From Haliclona indistincta (taxonomy: Eukaryota > Porifera > Demospongiae > Haplosclerida > Chalinidae): DNA of 64,000 nt. The notes under the pieces are model-generated. The model saw only the letters and a program-made list of their open reading frames with translations. It did no database searches and was not told the DNA's origin. Made by a program: the position numbers and the translations under genes. The stretch is taken from NCBI GenBank assembly GCA_964017065.1, contig OZ024783.1, positions 9,561,367 through 9,625,366 on the forward strand, given 5' to 3'. Shown in pieces: positions 1 through 12,000 of this stretch (positions are counted from its first letter, which is position 1; each line of letters begins with the position of its first letter).

Positions 1-606
1 GTACACTCCAACATCGAAGAAGAAGACCTGCAATCTAAGTATACCTCTCTGATCTCATCTGAAACTGACTTGAGATATCCACATTTCATTACACACAAGA
101 GTGAAGTGTGGCAGAAGCGCAAGCTATGGGCACACTGCTTCCGCAAATCTAGAGATAATCACACTAATAACCAAGCTGAAGAAGGAATTAATATTTTTAA
201 GGATTTGATATTTGGCAGAGTTAAAGCGTACAATTCGGTCAAGATGTTTTGGAGACACTACAACCTTACTATAAAGTTTTGAACTCCGCAAATTTTTGAA
301 CATTGTTAACAACCGTCTCGAGTCATACATTACTGTCCGATTTCAGGGTCTTAACATAAAGGAAATTTGCAAAACTGACATTCAGAGAATTGGTCAAAGC
401 AACTGGTACAAAGTTCAGAGCCAATCAGAGAGGGGTGTACTATGATGTCAACACAAACATTGCTGTGTGTACATGTCCTAAAGGAGTTGACGGGTCACCT
501 TGCTCTTATCAGGCTGCAATTGTGGTGACGAATCATGTAATTACATTGCTACGAGTTCAGCTTCTGCACGTAAGGAGTTCGCAAAGCTGGAAATAAGATT
601 GAGCGG
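1..606 (+). pseudogene. Decayed SWIM zinc-finger transposase-like gene, 5' end outside window
   Basis: The reading frame is open from the first base to about 282. It carries a segment with the motif HTNNQAEEGINIFKD followed by GRVKAYN, which is typical of the region before the SWIM finger in MULE-type transposase proteins of animals. After a frame change the similarity continues, and at about 430-525 a SWIM-like motif CTCPKGVDGSPCSYQ is visible. The canonical SWIM pattern is CxC...CxH; here the final His is Tyr, so metal binding is probably lost. The frameshifts and stops between 280 and 400 argue for a dead copy. The family assignment rests on motif recognition; the exact superfamily is uncertain. 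Confidence 0.55.
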
Positions 607-2009
607 ACTCTTCCACAGAAGAATTATCATGTGCAGATGCAGGTGATGAGCCAAATTTTGAGAATTCAGTATGGCTATGGCAGGTGCTCGTGACAGTGAT
701 GACAGCGAGTATGAGAATATAGTACAGAACTGCTCACAAATAAGTTTACGACTCACAATACTCTATGCATTCGTGGTCACGAGTGTGTGTACAGTATTGC
801 ACTCAATGTGTGACGCACAGGTAAACTATGAGTTGCTCAAGAGCTGTACTGTTTGTGAATTGTTGAAATAGTGTCAGGAGTGTGCAAGCTATTGCAAATG
901 CTTTATGTGTCAAACAGATGAATAGTACATGGCTAAAGTTTGACAAGAATGAAGATTCCGTGCATGCGTTGTTGTACACGGACAAAAATGCACAAGACTA
1001 CGTTAGGCAAGTAAAAAGCCTTTATGGTGGTGGTCTCGTGCTTTGGTGCTCTGATAGAGGAATCACACTTCTTGTGTAGCTCATTATTAATTCAAGCTGA
1101 CAGAAAAGCATTCAAGTATGTGTACGACAGTGGGCAACATAATGCACAAAGATTAGATAAGTTATTTGTCCAGTACTATAGCTGTTGATTGAATGTAATT
1201 CCTTTCGTGCACTATGTCAGGAAGTTTTATCTCAAATAATTCGTAAAGTTCTTACTAGTGACTCGTATGATATATTGCTTCATATTTCAATTTCAAAATA
1301 CACATGTACAAGAGCAAATGGAATAAAGAGGGTTTACATTTTTGAAGCTATAGTTATTGTAACCAATCCATCAATTTTCAGTTTATATAATTCTTGGAAT
1401 GATCTTCAATGCTTTGATGCGCAATTTAGGGAATTATCTGGTTTACAGTCATGAGCACAAGGGCGCAAAGCACTGTAGTGCGATTGACTGCAAACTGATA
1501 ATTCTCGAGTATACGGGATAATTATAACTAATGTATATCCCATTGCTTCCGGTGGCAGATCCGTTGCTAAATGAGGTCGAGATCATGGTAGGATCTGCTG
1601 TGTAGTATAGAGACAGCAACCATAAGGAATGCGAAGCAAAGTGTGGGAAACAGGAAAGGAACCACTTATCAAAGTTTTGTGTGTCTAGCGCTTCTATCGT
1701 GCTATCATGAGGAGAGTGATGCTACGTGTCACCGCGGGGACTCGTTACACTAAGGTGTTCTAGGTTTGCTAAGTTAGGAGAATGCTTTCATGCACTAAAC
1801 TTCGTTTCTTGCCAGCAGTCCGTGACCTTTGCACCGAGGGACCATATCAAACATCACAGGAAACATGCATACCAACAGATTCTCAAGAATCACTTACAAT
1901 TCAACACGAAGCATGTGGTTCTCTCTAACGACTATCGGTTGAAGAACTCCCACAGAAAATGAGTTATTTAATCATTAACTTTACTTTGGATTCTAGACTG
2001 TCAGCCAAG
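607..2009. other. Intergenic stretch without a recognisable gene
   Basis: Short reading frames (for example 882-1079 and 1185-1454 on the plus strand) occur, but I recognise no domain in them. The first may be a tail of the transposase-like relic. I see no strong repeat or RNA gene here. Confidence 0.4.
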
Positions 2010-2335
2010 ATTTGCATAGGACTGCTCTTTCCGTTTTTGGGTCATGAACCTAACCAGGTATCATAACCTGAAATGGTCCTTTGGTTTACTCATTATTACA
2101 GCCAGTGCTAGTGTTGTATACGGTGGAATCGATCTTACAGCATCCAATGTATTGAAGTTATAATCATGTCATCATAAGCAAACAGTAGCAACATGGTATA
2201 TTTAGGATTGTTTCAAGCTAACGCCATTCAGTTTGGACTGGATCAGTTACTAGAGGCTCCCACACCAAAACTGATTGCTTTCATCCACAGGTACTACTGG
2301 GCTCAGAATGTTGGCAGTTTGAAAGTCACTGTTTA
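2010..2335 (+). pseudogene. Partial pseudogene copy of the adjacent SLC15-like transporter
   Basis: This stretch repeats, with substitutions and breaks, the sequence of the transporter gene at about 2800-3130. The shared parts are the segment encoding LTRYRSLKWSFG (here interrupted by stops) and the segment encoding GLFQANAIQFGLDQLLEAP. The copy lacks the start region and everything after the end of exon 1, and the two blocks are joined by divergent sequence. It is most simply a local tandem duplication of exon 1 that has decayed. Confidence 0.8.
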
Positions 2336-2658
2336 CATTGTAAATTGTTATGTTTGTTTTCATCATCTTGTACATGCATAAACTATTTGAATAGTCAACA
2401 TCTCAATATCCAGTTCTCGTATGATATTAGCATACTGTTGATGCTCATTGTATGCTAAAGATCTTTCACCACAAGAAACTGTGTGGTTCTTTAATATTAG
2501 TGCTCCTATCTTGAGGCAGAAAATGACTCTGATTACAGGAATGTAAAATCAACATTGTTACTAAGACTGTTCTTTTTTCAGTTTCAGTTCTTGGACTATA
2601 ATAACAGCATACTGGTTCTTATTCATTGGATACGAAGATTATACAGTTTCAGTTCAAC

Positions 2659-4397
2659 ATGAAGCTACGTGGTTCTCTGCTAGTGATCGTCTGTTGTCTG
2701 GTGGTGGAGTTTTGTACTCTGCTTCAACAAGATTATGAGTTCTTGGGAATACGTTTAAATGTCAGAGAAGCAGTTCTTGCTACTCAAGGAATATCGTTCC
2801 TGCTGTATCCACTCGTGGGTCACCTGACAGAAGTCCACCTGACCAGGTATCGTAGCCTGAAATGGTCCTTTGGAATACTCCTTTTTGCTTTATGTGCTAC
2901 CATTGTTTATATTGGAATCGATCTAGCAGCATCAAATATATGGAAAATAGTAATCTTTCATCACAAACAAACAGGGTTTGTGTGGATTATAATATATATA
3001 GTCTTTGTCATTGGACTAGGATTGTTTCAAGCTAATGCCATTCAGTTTGGACTGGATCAGTTACTAGAGGCTCCCACACCTAAACTGATTGCTTTCATCC
3101 ACTGGTACTACTGGGCTCAGAAAGTTGGCAGACTGTTAATGTTCTATGCTACAAGCAGTGGTTTTATTCTTTCAGAAGAAATAGATTGATTGCTAATGCT
3201 ACTATAAGTAGATCACTTTCCAAAGATTTAAGTACAACAGTTATATTCATGTCGTTGATCATCACAACAATCATTATTCTAGCAACTATTGTGATCAGGT
3301 TTTACACTGCAAAGAAGCACTTGTACATACAGAAAGCAGGTCTCAATCCATTCAAGAATATCTACAAAGTGCTCAAGTACTCTTGGAACCACAAGGTCCC
3401 TGAGCATCGCAGTGCCTTCACCTACTGGGAGGAGGATATTCCACGTCGTATTGACCTGGGGAAGAACAAGTATGGAGGACCATTCACCAATGAGGAGGTG
3501 GAGGACACCAAGACATTCCTACGCATTCTACCACTCCTCCTGTGTCTGTTTGGATACCATCTAGCAGGAGATGGCTACTCTGCTCCAGAACAGCTCCAGA
3601 GGACCAGCTGTCCTTCACTACCAGTACTGCTACTGATAATAATAAACCCATTTCATTTGAGCACTCTTGTTGCAGTGGTTGGTATACCACTGTATCGACT
3701 GGTGATTGTGAAAGTGATTCCAAGACTGAAGAACGTTCGAATGCTGACAAAAATGTGGATCGGTCTGTACCTCTCACTACTTCAAGTAGTCTTGTACATC
3801 ATAGTGGTTGTTAACCATGACACCACATACTGGCAGCAACATCACAGTGCCTTTCCATCTGCAGCAGTACATACTTCAACTAAAAAGTGTCTAATAATTC
3901 GCATAGGTTGTGACTACAATCAAAGTTTTCAAAATTGGCACTGTCAGCTGCACAATGACCCAGTTGACAACACCTACCTGTGGTTCATCATCCCTCAGCT
4001 CCTCAATGGTCTCTCTTCTCTGCTTGTATCCATGACAGTGTTTGAGTTCATCTGCGCCCAGGCTCCTCGCACTACCCAGGGGCTGCTCATTGGTCTGTGG
4101 TATGCCACCTTTAGCATCAGGTACTTAGCTGTTGGTATTCTAGACAATCTCATCATTGAGAGGAGGTCCTGGCTGATCTATGAAGGAGTGAAGGGGTTTC
4201 TGATCCTGGTGTCTCTGGTGCTGTTCTCATGTGTGTCGGGACGTTACCGCTATCGACAGCGAGATGAGATAGTAAATGTGCAGAGGATGATTGAGGACAC
4301 TCATGAGAGATGGTTAGACCAGGAGGAGGAGTATGAGCAAGAGCGTGAAGCATTTCATAAGGCTTTCAGCTCATATGAATCTCTTGCATTATCGTAG
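2659..4397 (+). CDS. SLC15/POT-family proton-coupled oligopeptide transporter-like protein
   Basis: Two coding segments, 2659-3134 and 3176-4397, join across a 41-base intron to give 565 codons plus a stop, close to the usual POT length. The ATG at 2659 is chosen because it begins MKLRGSLLVIVCCL, the usual first membrane segment; an in-frame stop lies upstream at 2599. Recognisable POT features are GLFQANAIQFGLDQL near the end of exon 1 and the family block SAFTYWEEDIPRRIDLGK followed by KYGGPFTNEEVED around residues 238-268. Many hydrophobic segments follow, and the C-terminus is a charged cytoplasmic tail. Relatives move di- and tripeptides or histidine with protons at the plasma membrane or lysosome; the substrate here is inferred only. 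A decayed copy lies just upstream. Confidence 0.85.
3135..3175 (+). other. 41-base GT-AG intron of the SLC15-like gene
   Basis: The upstream frame ends at a TGA at 3187-3189 while the downstream frame is open from about 3177. Removing 3135-3175 (begins GTTAATG, ends TTCTTTCAG) joins the two frames exactly and keeps the transporter similarity continuous. This explains the apparent frameshift. Confidence 0.75.
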
Positions 4398-5756
4398 CTA
4401 TATGTTGCATCTTCATGTAGTGTTATCTTTACATTTGAACTGATTGTGTGTACTTGTATGTAATTATAACATTGTGTGAGATAGTCACAAGCATACATAT
4501 TGACTACATTCCATAGTAGATGGAAATGATTGTTTTGCAGTTTTTGCTGCTTCTAATGTAGCGTGTTTCAACAACAAATTAAGTTTAGGGAGTGTTTCGG
4601 GTATTTACTATGGTGTTTTCCAATCGGTATACATAGTCCAATAAATCGATTTTATGGTATATTCATTGCTAGCGAATTCCATCTCTAAACAGCACTTTCA
4701 GCACAAGCTACACATTGTACAAACATCATTTGAGACACCAGCAGTATTATAGCGCAATAGCTTTTGATATTTGATCATAATTTACTAACACTTGCTAGAT
4801 GTATGATCAAACATAGACCACAACATGAACAGAAAAAGAAAAGCCAGTATTCGGTTCCGTTGTGTTCCGTTTCAGCAAGTATCCCTACCCATTTCTTAAA
4901 AGTCAGTCTTCAGTTCCGTTGTGTTCCGTTTCAGCAAGTATCCATAAACCAATTCTTAAAAGTCAGTCTTCCGTTCCGTTCGTAGACAAAGGTTGAAAAC
5001 TATCAGTCAAAATTAATTGGGCACCCAATTCTTCTAGAAAACTACCATAAAGGCAGTTTATACCTAACAAACAGATAGGCAGTTCTACATGCATGCACTA
5101 TACAAGCCAAGACAAGCCCATAGGGCAGTCTTATAAGTTGAAGAACAAACCCAAGAATACTTTGTAATGTGGAATGGATTCCTGGAAGCTAAAGAAAGGC
5201 CTACAAGGACACACCTATTGGCAGTATGATATAGCCAGCAACCCTCTCTATAGTCAACATTGTGCAAGTCAAGTGACCTGAAAAAGGCTGTAGCACAGTG
5301 TGATTAACAGAACAAACAATTAATTTAATACTATTATTTCATTGTAAAATCAATACAAAGGGTAATTTATACAATAAATAGAAAAGTTAGGACAAGATGG
5401 TGAAACAAAAGTGAAAACTGATATTTTGTTAGATCTTAGTTAGATTCACAATAAACCAATAAAATTAATTAATTGATGTATTTCCTTCACAAACACAGCT
5501 GCAACAATACATTTACTCAAAACAAATTCCTGGCTGGCTCAATGTTATAGATCTAACCACTGTACTTGAGCAGCTGTTTATAGTAAACCAGCTCATTTTC
5601 AAAGTCAGAGAGAAACAAGGTCATTTGGGACAGACTTCACGAGACTCAAATCCCCTTCTACTACGAGTAAGATATTTTACTCTTCACGGTATCTTTCACT
5701 TTAACTGTGCCTTGCCTTTTCTACACTCTGCGCCTCGTCCACCCAAGAAAAAGAAC
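4398..5756. other. Intergenic region between two plus-strand membrane protein genes
   Basis: No coding similarity is seen. AT-rich sequence after the transporter stop probably contains its 3' UTR (an AATAAA-like ATAAATCG lies near 4641). A short tandem repeat lies at 4855-4982. The region before 5757 should hold the promoter and 5' UTR of the next gene, but I see no clear TATA box. Confidence 0.4.
4855..4982. repeat. Tandem repeat, about 60-base unit, 2.1 copies
   Basis: Units begin with TTCCGTTGTGTTCCGTTTC at 4855 and 4914, and a partial third starts at 4974. Spacing is 59-60 bases, and the copies differ at a few positions. Confidence 0.85.
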
Positions 5757-6779
5757 ATGTATAATTTGACTTTCCTAACGTATTGTGCTATTGACTTCTT
5801 TCCCTCTGCTGCAGTAGTCTTTGGAGCACCTCTTCTCTTTCCGTTCATTCTAACAGGACTGGTTATCTATCATTTGATTCGAAAATACCTGCTCCCGAAT
5901 TTGCTGAAAAATTGGTCACTCTTGGATTTATTTGAAAAAGCAAGCAGGCACTTCTTTGACAAGGTTTTACACCGGTCAAAACTATTCCCAGAGCAGTACG
6001 TGGTATCTGGCTATAGGGCCCCGAGATGGTACATATACTGGCTGTTTAGTTTGCTATACGGCATGATAGCTTTTGCTATAGCACTATTTTGGGACAATTT
6101 TGTCTTATCAGAAGCAAATTTTTGTAAAGCCGGAGACGAAGACAACCAGGCATGCTTTTACATGCCTCCGAGTTACTTAGATATAGACTGGTCTGCTTAC
6201 CCTCTAACAAATTGTGACGATATCAACAATTTAACCGACTATACCCTGCTTTGCTTCGAGTTTGAATTTGGTTTTGATAAAGCCACAGCAGCTGCTGGTG
6301 GTGTGTTCATACTTGCTTCTCTGGTTCTCACCATCATTACAATACTCATTCTGAACTGCGCCAACAACACGGACACTACCACTCCTCACGGCAAGTGCAA
6401 AAGACAGTTTCGTCGATCGCTGGCTCTTATTTTCCAGCTCATTGGAATTACTGCTTCTATTGTTATACCGATTGGACTGTTCATTAACCCCTTTGTCACT
6501 AGTACCTTGTACAGAAACCCTAGAAGTTTGCTGAAAATGCTATCTGCAGTCTATCTGATTCTGTTTGCCTGGACTACCCCGTGGTGCTGGTTTGTGGAGG
6601 AAGACATACACACGAAGAAACACCGCATAAGAAGAATGGTGACAGAAATAAGAGAAGGAATAGCGGAAAGAAAACCGCTCATAGAAGGAGAAGAAACCAC
6701 GATACAGACGCTCCAGAGTACAGTGATAAGCGGTTTGGATCAAATACTGACGAGTGATGAAGAAACTGAGCAAGACTGA
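5757..6779 (+). CDS. Five-pass membrane protein of unknown function
   Basis: Single-exon frame of 340 codons from the first in-frame ATG (5757); the frame is open upstream but has no other ATG. I count five hydrophobic segments, beginning at about residues 12, 98, 180, 217 and 258. A cysteine-bearing loop between segments 2 and 3 has the motif FWDNFVLSEANFC and a candidate N-glycosylation site NNLT, so it probably faces the lumen or outside. The tail is hydrophilic and contains ERKPLI, which fits an acidic dileucine sorting signal. The protein at 51398-52297 has the same plan (FWDDFFIQESYSC, then ERKPLV at the tail). I do not recognise the family. Confidence 0.75.
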   Translation: MYNLTFLTYCAIDFFPSAAVVFGAPLLFPFILTGLVIYHLIRKYLLPNLLKNWSLLDLFEKASRHFFDKVLHRSKLFPEQYVVSGYRAPRWYIYWLFSLLYGMIAFAIALFWDNFVLSEANFCKAGDEDNQACFYMPPSYLDIDWSAYPLTNCDDINNLTDYTLLCFEFEFGFDKATAAAGGVFILASLVLTIITILILNCANNTDTTTPHGKCKRQFRRSLALIFQLIGITASIVIPIGLFINPFVTSTLYRNPRSLLKMLSAVYLILFAWTTPWCWFVEEDIHTKKHRIRRMVTEIREGIAERKPLIEGEETTIQTLQSTVISGLDQILTSDEETEQD

Positions 6780-7238
6780 ACACTCGTTACGAAGTGAGCA
6801 ACTTTCTAACCGTCAACTTATTTCTCTACCTTGTGCATGTAAATCATGTTACCATGGATGTGTACTGTAGATACAGGTATATAGATTCCTTTAGTTGTGT
6901 GTTGCAAATAACAAAATCACAGATAACAATAAGCTATTGTATAGTGAGTTCCTCAGACATAATTAAACAGGTGTGCATTCTTTATAAAACATTCAAATTT
7001 ATCATCTTGATTATTCAATTTGTAACAATAGAATGTTCCTAGTGTGTGATCTTGATCCCAGTTCCTTGAACATTGTTATAACCATTTTAAATTCAAGAAT
7101 GTCAATAACTATGTGTGTATGTAACACTGGCTTGCGCTTACTTACTTGATCAAGTAGAGACATCAGATTGCGCCATGCACATACATTATACAGTATCTAA
7201 TGCTATGGAATAATTTAGACTACGCACATGCGACTCAC
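6780..7238. other. Region between the five-pass gene and the last visible ATM exon
   Basis: AT-rich, with no coding similarity on either strand. It should contain the 3' UTR of the plus-strand gene and, on the minus strand, the start of an ATM intron beginning with the donor GTGAGTCGC. I looked specifically for the next conserved ATM segment on the minus strand and did not find it. Confidence 0.5.
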
Positions 7239-9002
7239 TTGATTTAACTAGAAGGTGCTTCAGCTCACACTGGGATGATCGGAGAATGAATCGAAGGCAT
7301 CTCAGTCCCTCAACAGACGGCGAAGAGGAGGATGTGGAGACTGTATTGGAAGAGGGGCTGTCCTTGTGGTGCCATAGTGACAGAAACCGTTCGATCTCCT
7401 AAATTCAAAACAACACTGTCATGACAAGCTTTATGTCGAGATCACAACCCACAATAATCCCCTACAGCTAGTGATGGAAATGTAAGTTAGAGATTCGACC
7501 AATGCGATGATACACTATGCAACTTCGCTGCTAACACAAATGCTGCATGCAACTGGAATAAAACGGCGTTCTATTTGAGCAACAAAGTTGCTTTGAATTC
7601 GCCTGACACACTGCGCGAGTTTGTTGTAAGCAACAATGTTTGGTTGCACGCCACAAAGTTGCCTAGTTAATCATGGTCTATATATAGCAGCTTGCTAAAA
7701 TCGTGAAGTCATGCTAATACTATAAATGTATGCTTCCTCTTTGTAATTATACTAATACATATGAACTCCAACTCAGTGTACTGGTACCTCAGCCAGGCTC
7801 AGTTCACCAGTTGCCTCTCTTATCTCTCTCCATCGTTCTGATAGTTTAGTGAAGGGCTCCTGAGAGGGGAATGGATCCAGCAGAGAAGCAAACTCTATCA
7901 GGTCAGGTGACTGGCAGTGATCCATCAGATACTCTAACAACCCAAGCACCTAGAGAGAGGGAGAGAGGGAGGGAGGGAGGGAGGGAGAGAGGGAGGGAGA
8001 GGGAGGGAGGGAGGGAGGGAGGGAGGGAGGGAGGGAGGGAGGGAGGGAGGGAGGGAGGGAGGGAGGGAGGGAGGGAAGGAGGGAGGGAGGGAGGGATAAT
8101 CACAAACAAGACCATAACTGAAAGACATCAGTTGCTGCAAATCAGCACATAGAAGCTTAGCACAGATAGATGTGAAGGTCACAAAGCACCAAAAATTCCA
8201 AAGTATCTCTAAAGATCAAGAATGATCAGTTATACACGACTAGTACTTATCATTGTACATAACTTTATCAAAATAATTATTTTAAACAGCACACTCAACA
8301 GTAGTCATCTACATGTTGTATAAGGTAGATAAGGTGGAGGAAGGCAAACACAATGTCACAATACAATATGTCTCACCTGTCTACCTAGCGGTGATGAGTG
8401 TTGAGCAAAGGGAACCATTGTGGACACAATGCTATGAAGATGACCACCAAGCACCTATACAAATAAGAGGACAAAGATAAAATTAACACCCAAAGTCACA
8501 TTGGAACCCTTCTAATCCGGACGCCCTTGAGGACCCACAAAATTATAGTGCCCTGACCCTGACGATGTCCTGATTTCAGGAATGGTATAACATTTTAAAG
8601 TAATTTTATTCGGGATTATATGAAATGTATGCATTATAACAAGTCCTCATTTGAGGGGTGTCACTAAACGTCAGAGGAGCTAGGCTAGTGTCAGAAACAT
8701 AAGCTTACTTGAGGGCAATGTTCAATAGCTGCTTTACACAGTGTGTGTAATGTTGCACAGCATGGCGGGAATAGCTCTGCTAGCTCCAGCTGGTCCATCT
8801 TGTGGTTGTTAATGATCCTGATCACACTGTGGACAATGTCCATTACCACGAATCGCACTGTTCCTGCTAGACCGGTTTTTAGCTCCTGACACACCAGGTT
8901 AACAAACAGACTATAGGCAAGGAACAGCCGTTTTCGCTCAAAGATTCTATGAGTTGAAAGCAGTCGAAGATTGAGATTGAGCAGAATGTTCTGAATAGTA
9001 TC
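7239..9002 (-). CDS. ATM: ATM exon cluster (4 exons, last ones visible)
   Basis: Exons in transcript order: 8709-9002, 8377-8454, 7788-7949, 7239-7398. They encode [20 protein letters not shown] (human [20 protein letters not shown]), [14 protein letters not shown] (human HLHVIVGTLIPLVY), LLEYLMDH and [10 protein letters not shown] (human LLKYLVID and LDPFPDHVVF), and EIERFLSLW (human EINHFLSV). The last exon ends with one base of a split codon at the donor GTGAGTCGC at 7238. The next conserved ATM block should follow, but it is absent from the remaining 7.2 kb. Confidence 0.92.
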
Positions 9003-12000
9003 CTGGAGAGAAAGAAACATAAAATCAACAACACATTACAATATGAATAATAAATACAAAATTAAGAATTTATGCACAATGGAATCTTGATTGTGTAATA
9101 TTTAAACCACTTATGGCAGTGCATTGTCTGGAACACGAGGCTACAAACCAAAAAAATCTGAACTACCTTTTATGTAGCTGTTTCTTAACGCACCTCACAC
9201 CTAGTCATTCATAATTATAATCATTAAATTTGCAAGTAACTTAAAAAACCCTCTTTACAATCTCTGGCAACGCCACAGAAGATCATGTTACAAATAATAA
9301 CAAGTAATAAAAACATTTTAACCAAAATGCAAGAGATTTAGGGTTGGTACATTTATCGAAAAAGTATGGAAACAAGATTTTGGATTGTAACAATAGCACT
9401 TGCAATGCTACCTCCCTATTAAATTAACCACAACTATCGAAAGCAGTTAATTTAGGGAGGTAGCATTACAAGTGCTATTGTTACAATCCAAAATCTTGTT
9501 TCCATACTTTTACGATAAATGTACCAACCCTAAATCTCTTGCATTTTGGTTAAAATGTTTTTATTACTTGTTTCTTTTCTTTTTTTATTAATGATTTTTA
9601 GTTGGCACTTATGCTAAGTAATACAGTGTAAAGAGCTAGAACTATGATGAGTAGCAGGCTGCACTCGATCGACTTTGCACTGGATGCAACACGCACCATG
9701 CAACATTAGCTTACAAGCCTGAACAGACAAATCTAGTGTAACAGTGAATATTTGCTCGTACAGACTGCTGTGAACACTGCTAGTGGCAGCAGCACTCGCG
9801 CGTTCTAAGCAATTTGTACTAAGGTGCGCTTGTATTAGAATAATTTCATACACGGGCGTGCGCGAGTAGGCGTAACCTAGTGACGGAGTTCAAACAGAAT
9901 GATGGAATGGAGTCTGTTATGGACCAAAAATCGCTGTTTTCCTGGAAATACTCGCTTCTGCTAGTGTTTTAGGCTTAAATAGATATCAGGTGCACTGCTC
10001 ACAACGACTAGTGTAGTTTCTGTGTAGTTTTTGTCTTGAATAGCTCACTAGCCACGGCGCTAGACTCGCTGAAGAATAAGAAAGAAAGAAAGAAGGAAAG
10101 AAGAAGATGAACAAACGGGTGACCACGTGAACTCTGGTTTACCACCTTAGACCTGGTTTCTTTTGCTTCTGAAGGTCTCTTTATAATCGCATAAATCGTG
10201 CAAAGAGCTTCAGAACGTTAGATTAGCTTGAAACGCCCGTACAGCGAAGCTATGGCAGTGCCGTACGGTGCCTCCAGTACGAGACGCCATCTTGTCATGC
10301 CCATAGCAACTAGCCTTATAGTCTTTATTAGTAGACTCATTGTAAGCGCTTACCTCATAGGATAGCCCCTAGGTAGTTAAAATACCCTTGATGTCGTCAA
10401 CAGCCAAGATATACGTGAATTATTGCGTTTAGCCTACCTGTAGCCGCCATCTTGCTTTCCGCCCAACCCTAAATATGCCACGACTACCGCGTGGCATAAT
10501 ATTATCATTTACTATCAATGATCATGGCTATACTCAGCAACAACAGTATACAACAACAGTTTTATCCAAATAAGACAATTATTAGAACATGGTCTCAAAC
10601 ACATGCTTGTACTACAGTAACTGGGAGGATCATAAACAACAAAGTGCGGGCGTCGTTGAAAGCTCAATATTAGAACTCTGCAAACACAGTGCTGACCTTT
10701 TCTTTTCTCTTTGACATGAGCGCGATGAAGGAGATACCTTTAACGTTGTAGCACGTTGGGAGATATTCAAGTGTGGCGGTGATAGATCGAGAGGTGTAGT
10801 GAGGGACGGGAGGGATTGGATCACACGCTCTGAGGTACTTGGACAAGAAAGACGATGAGGATGGAGTCTCGTACAACCGAACAAGCAACTCGACAACAAA
10901 GTCGCCGATACTGTTCTTGAACAATCTGTCAAACTCCTGCAAAACAAAAGGGTTAAAAAGTATAAATGCAGTGGAACTTCTAAATAAAAGACATCTGAGA
11001 CAAGGCTTGGATGTGGGAGACTGTTTAGAATATGTTCACTAAACAGTAAACAGTGAAAGTTTTCTGTTCACTGTTTAGAGGTTAAACTGTACAGCGGTTT
11101 TGCAATTGAAATACTAGAAATAGTAAAGGTTTTTAAATCCTTGCTATAGAAACATGCAGTTATATTGCTGTTCATAGTATTATCTATATTCATACATCTC
11201 AACACAATTAACAATGCTAATACCTCATTTCCTAGCAACCTGATAAGGTAGTCATGTGACTTGGTAGCATCAGCCATCCTCTCCTGGCTATCTTCTTCTC
11301 TCTCCTTCTCATCTTGCTGGGCAAAGGAGGTCAAGATGAACACCATGGAGACGTCAAGGCAAGGCTGCACTAGCTCGGATAATGGCTGCCCACATAGTGT
11401 AGCAATAGAGTCAAGAGTCTCTGTTCTTCCTGAGGCTATCAGGTAAGGTATGATCTTTGACGAATATGTTCTGGAAGCGAAAAAAGACAAATGCAAAAAG
11501 TACAAAGAGCAAACTAAATCCAAAGCACCATGCATACCATTGCTTTGTTATAAAGTGACAGTTTGAGAACAATAAAGGCAATGATAGCCACAGACAACTC
11601 TGTTGTTGTGCGCAATTGCAACAAGCACTTGCAACAGCTTATGATCATGATCATGTGAATTTGACACAACTTTGCTGCTACAGTTGTAAATGAGCAGCTA
11701 CTAACAGCTATACCATACCTGTAGAATTCTTTTAAAGATGGCTGCTCCAGTAAGCAGTATGGGAACTTGTCCATATCGCCTTCGTCAAGCCATCTGCATA
11801 CTAGCTCGCTTAGCATCCCCTCAAGGAAAACCAGAGGCGACGAGTAGCCGAGATAAGACGCTGTGCGTTGAACCACCTGGATCAGAACAAGTTATGTGGT
11901 AACAAACACATGTAATGATAATGTAACACTAAACACAGTCATGCATACAAGCGAAAATCAAAATAGCAGTGATTGATACATAAAGCCTAGTTCACAACGA

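Noticed and set aside
3484..3814. Alternative frames overlapping the transporter on both strands
   Set aside because: The transporter frame has family-wide similarity through this interval; the others are shadows.
5085..5267. Minus-strand 60-codon frame as a possible missing ATM exon
   Set aside because: No similarity to any ATM block and no fitting splice sites.
6540..6773. Minus-strand frame of 77 codons
   Set aside because: Antisense shadow of the five-pass membrane protein.
7871..8182. Arg/Glu/Gly and Pro/Ser/Leu-rich frames
   Set aside because: Artefacts of the GGGA microsatellite inside an ATM intron.
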